NCBI GenBank assembly: GCA_045579705.1
Contig: JAZNMP010000004.1
Location: 101,006-165,005, forward strand
Length of the DNA stretch: 64,000 bases
Origin: Lachnocurva sp045579705
Lineage (GTDB): Bacteria > Bacillota > Clostridia > Lachnospirales > Lachnospiraceae
Direction of reading: 5' to 3'
Under the pieces are notes generated by a model. It was not told the origin of the DNA, made no database searches, and saw only the letters and a program-made list of their open reading frames with translations. Below are positions 60,079 to 64,000 of this stretch, in pieces (the stretch's first letter is position 1; the number at the start of each line of letters is the position of its first letter). A program made the translations under genes and the position numbers.

Positions 60079-60822
60079 CTAATCTCTATATATTGAAATG
60101 ATTTCATCCGTATACACATTCTTATCTTTATATACTATTAGCGGCTTTTCAACCTTCAATCTAGGCTTTCCGCCCTTTACGCCCTCAACCAGCACCATAT
60201 TGGGTTCTTTATCAACATATGGGTAAACTAATCTCATACGTTTTGGCTCGATTTTGTTCTTTCTCATTTCTGAAAAAAGTTCCACAAGCCTAAAAGGCCT
60301 ATGCACAAAATAACATCTTCCGTTTGCCTTCAATAATCTGGCTGTCTCACGTACTACATCTTCTAAAGTGCACAAAGCCTCATGTCTGGCTATATATTTT
60401 GCATCATCAGGATTTCTGATTCCATGATCCGCAATCATATATGGTGGATTACAACTAACCACATTAAAAGAAGATGCCCCGAATATCTTCGAGGCATCCT
60501 TTACATCTCCAGTCACGATTTCCACCCTGTCTGAAATGCCATTCATTTCAACCGAACGTCCTGCCATTTCAGCTATTTCTTCCTGAATTTCCAGGCCTAC
60601 TATCGATTTTGCCTCAGTTTTTGCATATAGTAGTATTGGCAATATTCCATTTCCTGTGCATAAATCGATTAGTTTTTCTTTCTTAGTCGCACGCACGAAA
60701 CTCGATAATAATACTGCATCCATGCCAAAGCAAAACTTGCTTGGATTTTGAATGATATATAAATCATCTCGATCTACAGAATCGATTCGCTCGCCTGTTT
60801 TTTTCCAACGGGATAAATCCAT
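60079..60822 (-). CDS. trmN6: tRNA1(Val) (adenine(37)-N6)-methyltransferase-like protein
   Basis: 247 residues, class I SAM methyltransferase. Motif I LIDLCTGNGILPILLYAKT (~50), acidic GLEIQEE, and the N6-adenine motif SCNPPYM (~127). Equivalent to YabB of B. subtilis. Ten nt from rsmI. The exact tRNA target in this organism is inferred from the family. Confidence 0.9.
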   Translation of the reverse strand: MDLSRWKKTGERIDSVDRDDLYIIQNPSKFCFGMDAVLLSSFVRATKKEKLIDLCTGNGILPILLYAKTEAKSIVGLEIQEEIAEMAGRSVEMNGISDRVEIVTGDVKDASKIFGASSFNVVSCNPPYMIADHGIRNPDDAKYIARHEALCTLEDVVRETARLLKANGRCYFVHRPFRLVELFSEMRKNKIEPKRMRLVYPYVDKEPNMVLVEGVKGGKPRLKVEKPLIVYKDKNVYTDEIISIYRD

Positions 60823-60841
60823 AACCTAATATCCTAATTGA

Positions 60842-62023
60842 TTACTTACTCTTATTGTTTTTATTAAATGATTTCTTTCCGTTTGGCTTCTTGCCATTGA
60901 ACTTTTTCTTGTATGGACGCTTGCTATCATTTCCAGAATTTTTCTGTTTCTTCTTATCCTTCTTTGGTTTGAAATCAGCCTTATGTTTCTTTGGGCCATT
61001 CTGATACTGCTTCTCTGCTTCCTTCAGTTCTTCTCTAAAATTAGCGAGATCATAGTCTTCATCCACATATTCTTCGTTCAGAGTATCTTCTAACGTCTTA
61101 TCTGGTTTAGTCTGTTTTAACTCTCTTACTTCGATTTCTTCTCTTTCTTCCTCTACCTTTGGTTCAGCAGGGGCTGCAGTCTGCTTATTATGCTTTGCTT
61201 TCTTATGAACTTCCGGATCATACTTCAACTCACTTGCATGATATTCCTTCACTTCACGAGAATCACCTGTTTCAGTAAATACTCTAATTTTTTCACGAAG
61301 AATATCTACACTCTGAACTTCTCCAAGCTTTCCATCTGGCGTTTCAACTTCATCTCCTCGACGAGGAAGTCTCTTGTTTAATTCTTCATATGCTTCTTCT
61401 TCATTCTTAAGGCAGCACATAAGTCTTCCACATAATCCAGAAATCTTTGTAGGATTAAGTGAGAGGTTCTGCTCTTTTGCCATCTTGATTGAAACTGGAG
61501 CAAATCCATTTAAGAAAGTCGCACAGCAAAGCTCTCTTCCGCAGATTCCAATTCCGCCAACAATCTTTGTCTCATCACGAACACCAATCTGGCGAAGTTC
61601 AATTCTAGTATGGAAAGAAGCTGCCAAGTCTTTAACCAAGGCTCTAAAATCAACTCTTCCATCAGCTAGGAAATAGAATGTCAGCTTCTTTTTATCAAAA
61701 GTGTACTGAGCTTCTACCAGCTTCATTTCCAATCCATGATCTGCAATCTTTCTATAGCAAATCTTATAAGCTTCATCTTCTTCTTTCTTATTCTCACGAT
61801 CTTTTTCAATGTCGTGCTGAGAAGCTAATCTCAGGATTTTAAAATTATTTGGGTTAGCCTTTTCGACATCCATTTCCTGTGGCATAGTTCTGACTATACC
61901 CATCTCAACTCCATGCTGAGTCTCAGCGATAACCTTATCACCGATATGAATATTTATATTATTCTGCTCTAAAAACAGAACTTTTCCAGCATTTCTAAAG
62001 TGAACTCCAACTAGTCCAGCCAT
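60842..62023 (-). CDS. ricT: RicT/YaaT (PSP1 domain) regulatory protein
   Basis: 393 residues. PSP1 core (about 1-270): TQHGVEMGIVRTMPQEMD and the Cys-rich ELCCATFLNGFAPVSIKMAK, SGLCGRLMCCLKNEEEAYEE. In B. subtilis the RicA-RicF-RicT complex binds 4Fe-4S clusters and affects RNase Y, sporulation and biofilm formation. The last ~110 residues are a Lys/Glu-rich disordered tail (KKDKKKQKNSGNDSKRPYKK), longer than in B. subtilis. Its ATG overlaps the holB stop by one base. Confidence 0.93.
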   Translation of the reverse strand: MAGLVGVHFRNAGKVLFLEQNNINIHIGDKVIAETQHGVEMGIVRTMPQEMDVEKANPNNFKILRLASQHDIEKDRENKKEEDEAYKICYRKIADHGLEMKLVEAQYTFDKKKLTFYFLADGRVDFRALVKDLAASFHTRIELRQIGVRDETKIVGGIGICGRELCCATFLNGFAPVSIKMAKEQNLSLNPTKISGLCGRLMCCLKNEEEAYEELNKRLPRRGDEVETPDGKLGEVQSVDILREKIRVFTETGDSREVKEYHASELKYDPEVHKKAKHNKQTAAPAEPKVEEEREEIEVRELKQTKPDKTLEDTLNEEYVDEDYDLANFREELKEAEKQYQNGPKKHKADFKPKKDKKKQKNSGNDSKRPYKKKFNGKKPNGKKSFNKNNKSK

Positions 62024-63018
62024 TATTTCATATACTCCTTTATCTTTATGAGCAGCACTGACAACACCTGTTCAGCATTAACATTACTGCTAATCTTAGC
62101 ATTTGCATCTTCCAATTCTTTAAAGATACCCTCTATACCGCTATATGGAATAGATGTCATTTCTCGAATCGAATTTAAATCTGAACCATATATCAGATAC
62201 GAATCATCATTCGTCGCCTTATATAATAACACATCACGGAACCAAACCTGAAACTGTTTAATAAGGTTTTGAACGTCTTTTTTCTCTTTAACATACTCCC
62301 TGGCTTTAATCGAAAGCTCAAATCCCTTTGATCTGCTAATAGAATTCACCATAGAAACGAAAGCTTTTCTTTCTTCTCTGAATTCTTCAGAAACAACTAG
62401 GGCTTTTGCCTGACCTACATTTCCCTGCGCAAATGCTGCTGCCTCTTTAGCGATAAAATCCGGAACCTGAAATATGTCCATTAGATATTCAGTTACGACT
62501 TTATCATCAACCGGTTTTAGAGAAATCTTCACGCATCGCGAAAGAATAGTCTGTAACAGAGTATTCATATTGTTTGTAAGGAGAAATATAACCGCATAAT
62601 CCGACGGTTCCTCGATCGTCTTCAATAGCGCATTCTGCGCAAAAATATTCATTTTGTCTGCATCGGGAATTATATAGACTTTATGCTTTGCACTATACGG
62701 TTTTTCGATGATGGTATTTATAACCTGTGTTCTAATTTCATCGACAGAAATTACATCTTTTTTCTCATGCTGTACATAAATCACATCTGGATGATTGTGA
62801 TTTATGACTTTATGGCAAGAAGAACAGGTACCACAAGCGTTACCTTCCTCACCTTCACATAGCAAGGCACATGCTACAGTTTCTGCAAGCATCATCTTTC
62901 CGCAGCCATCATCACCATTCAAAATGTAAGCATGTACCAGCTTTTCTTTCTTTATTGCATTTTTAAAATAATCTTTGATTTCATCCTGTCCTAGGATTTC
63001 TTCGAATTTTAAACTCAT
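62023..63018 (-). CDS. holB: DNA polymerase III subunit delta' (HolB)
   Basis: 331 residues, clamp-loader AAA+ subunit. YFKNAIKKEKLVHAYILNGD start, then P-loop-like GDDGCGKMM (Met where ATP-binding subunits have Thr or Ser, as expected for a non-hydrolysing delta'). Zinc module with CGTCSSCHK (~72), and the SRC motif in TILSRCVKIS (~163). Conserved order yaaR-holB-ricT. Confidence 0.93.
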   Translation of the reverse strand: MSLKFEEILGQDEIKDYFKNAIKKEKLVHAYILNGDDGCGKMMLAETVACALLCEGEEGNACGTCSSCHKVINHNHPDVIYVQHEKKDVISVDEIRTQVINTIIEKPYSAKHKVYIIPDADKMNIFAQNALLKTIEEPSDYAVIFLLTNNMNTLLQTILSRCVKISLKPVDDKVVTEYLMDIFQVPDFIAKEAAAFAQGNVGQAKALVVSEEFREERKAFVSMVNSISRSKGFELSIKAREYVKEKKDVQNLIKQFQVWFRDVLLYKATNDDSYLIYGSDLNSIREMTSIPYSGIEGIFKELEDANAKISSNVNAEQVLSVLLIKIKEYMK

Positions 63019-63031
63019 TTGCTACTCATCT

Positions 63032-63475
63032 CTAGCCAGAGATATCCAACAACAATCCTCTGATATCTCCTATCTTACCCAATATAGCGAGATGATCTTT
63101 CTCGTCTTTCATGAGTTCGCCTGCGAGCTCATCCAAATTCTTGTCCACGAGTTTGACCATTCCGTATACTCTATGTCTACCTCTTCTATCCAGGAAATTC
63201 TCACGTGAGAATTTATGAGATCTATTTACAACCTCATTCATAAAATCTTTGACCAAGGCTCTATAGTGCTTCATGTCTTTGATATCCATATGTTCAGAGA
63301 TTTTCTTACCCTGCTCATCTATCTGGTTCATCAGACTGGTCAGTTTTTCTTCTAATTCTTTGTCATCTATCTTTGATGCAAGAGTGAATTTAAATTTATC
63401 ATCATGCTTTTCAGCCACTTCTTTCTGTGGCTCAAGCTTCTGAATCATCTGACTTTCATTTACTCTCATATCCAT
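63032..63475 (-). CDS. yaaR: YaaR family protein (DUF327)
   Basis: 147 residues, helical, soluble. DUF327 features: KFKFTLASKIDDKELEEKLT, MKDMKHYRALVKDFMNEVV-like stretch (quoted: MKHYRALVKDFMNEVV) and RRGRHRVYGMVKLVDKNLDE. Function unknown; always beside holB and a nucleotide kinase gene in Firmicutes. Confidence 0.9.
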   Translation of the reverse strand: MDMRVNESQMIQKLEPQKEVAEKHDDKFKFTLASKIDDKELEEKLTSLMNQIDEQGKKISEHMDIKDMKHYRALVKDFMNEVVNRSHKFSRENFLDRRGRHRVYGMVKLVDKNLDELAGELMKDEKDHLAILGKIGDIRGLLLDISG

Positions 63476-63486
63476 ACCGATACCTC

Positions 63487-64000
63487 TTATGCTTCTATAA
63501 ACTCAAGCACTTTATCAACTGTTTCTTTAAAGGTAACGTTATTAAAACGATTCTCAATCTTAAGTCTTCTAAGCCTCTCCTCTGAGAAATCGTTCGTGTC
63601 GGCTATAAATCTACGACACATTTCGACATATTTAGGCTTCTTCTCTTTCTGTTCTCTTCGAAGTGCCCTAAACAGCCTTTCGCCATCCTCTACTTCTATA
63701 TATATCGGAATAATTTCGCAATCAGTACAGTTTTTCTTTAAACTCTCATAGGTATCTAAGGTGCCAATCATAATATGAGGACTTTCTTCCTGCCAGTGTT
63801 CATCATTCACTGTGAAATAGCTCCATAATCCCATTGCAGTATTATAATTGCGAATCTCGAGAATCTTTCCTTCTCTAGAAAGCCTATCTCTTTCTTCCTC
63901 TGAAACAAAGAAATACTGCTTTCCATTCACTTCATTCTCACGAATAGGTCTGGTTGTATAAGCTATCACCGGCTTTAAGCCAATATGATTATTTCTTAAG
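63487..64000 (-). CDS. Guanylate-kinase-like protein, 5' end cut by window edge
   Basis: The frame is open through the right edge, so the start and the P-loop lie outside. Visible from the edge: a GFKPVIAYTTRPIRENEVNG stretch, which is the guanylate kinase GMP-binding signature (S/YTTRxxRxxEx-G), followed by YFFVSEEERDRL and EIIPIYIEVEDG. About 171 codons are present. The GTG at 63969 is internal, not a start. In B. subtilis the matching position holds tmk. It may be a true GMP kinase or a diverged kinase-fold protein; GEYYG, the usual second GMP motif, is replaced by MGLWSYFTVND. Confidence 0.8.
   Translation of the reverse strand, partial: LRNNHIGLKPVIAYTTRPIRENEVNGKQYFFVSEEERDRLSREGKILEIRNYNTAMGLWSYFTVNDEHWQEESPHIMIGTLDTYESLKKNCTDCEIIPIYIEVEDGERLFRALRREQKEKKPKYVEMCRRFIADTNDFSEERLRRLKIENRFNNVTFKETVDKVLEFIEA

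Overview
The window reads as a chromosomal segment of a low-GC, anaerobic, Gram-positive bacterium of the Lachnospiraceae (a gut or rumen plant-fibre user of the Butyrivibrio/Pseudobutyrivibrio/Lachnospira type; genus not decidable by eye). The evidence is the gene content: NfnAB, a two-cluster ferredoxin, QueT, MecA, YaaR/RicT, YesM/YesN/YesL, lipoprotein-dependent CUT1 sugar importers, and several families I associate with Lachnospiraceae (DUF5717-like, DUF6465-like, DUF6106-like). No rRNA, tRNA or CRISPR array was seen.

Layout. 1-12.2 kb, all on the minus strand: a cut-off DUF5717-like gene, nfnB-nfnA (electron-bifurcating transhydrogenase), two G3E/CobW-type GTPases (one with a fused YcgQ-like domain, one with a huge His-rich metal-binding insert), argS, queT behind a candidate preQ1-I riboswitch, a DUF2225 gene, glnS and a rhomboid-like membrane protein. 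12.4-18.9 kb, plus strand: a 1432-residue acyl-CoA dehydratase activase-like fusion and htpG, separated by a CIRCE element. 19.1-22.8 kb: a Lys/Ala-rich DUF6465-like protein, a complete IS1182-family element, mecA and a small ferredoxin. 22.8-26.7 kb, minus: gdpP-rplI-dnaB.

26.8-57.2 kb is a sugar-catabolic island. It holds an orphan MsmX/UgpC-type ATPase with a PucR-like regulator; an operon of GH31 alpha-xylosidase, GH3 beta-glucosidase, GH29 fucosidase, an esterase, a FucI-type isomerase and xylulokinase; a divergent YesM/YesN two-component system; an importer (two permeases and a lipoprotein) with a GH42 beta-galactosidase; a YesL (DUF624) gene; and a second importer with a GH2 beta-galactosidase next to an AraC-type regulator. 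Neither importer has its own ATPase, so MsmX probably drives both. The enzyme set matches the bonds of fucosylated, acetylated xyloglucan oligosaccharides. No hydrolase has a visible signal peptide, so digestion should be cytoplasmic after import.

57.3-64 kb, minus: rpsF-ssb-rpsR, then a sirtuin, rsmI, trmN6-like, ricT, holB, yaaR and a guanylate-kinase-like gene cut by the right edge. This order matches the B. subtilis yaaR-holB-yaaT-yabB-yabC block. The rpsF-ssb-rpsR and gdpP-rplI-dnaB groups are usually neighbours in Firmicutes; here the sugar island lies exactly between them. Convergent gene ends in the window are closed by long, often perfect hairpins.
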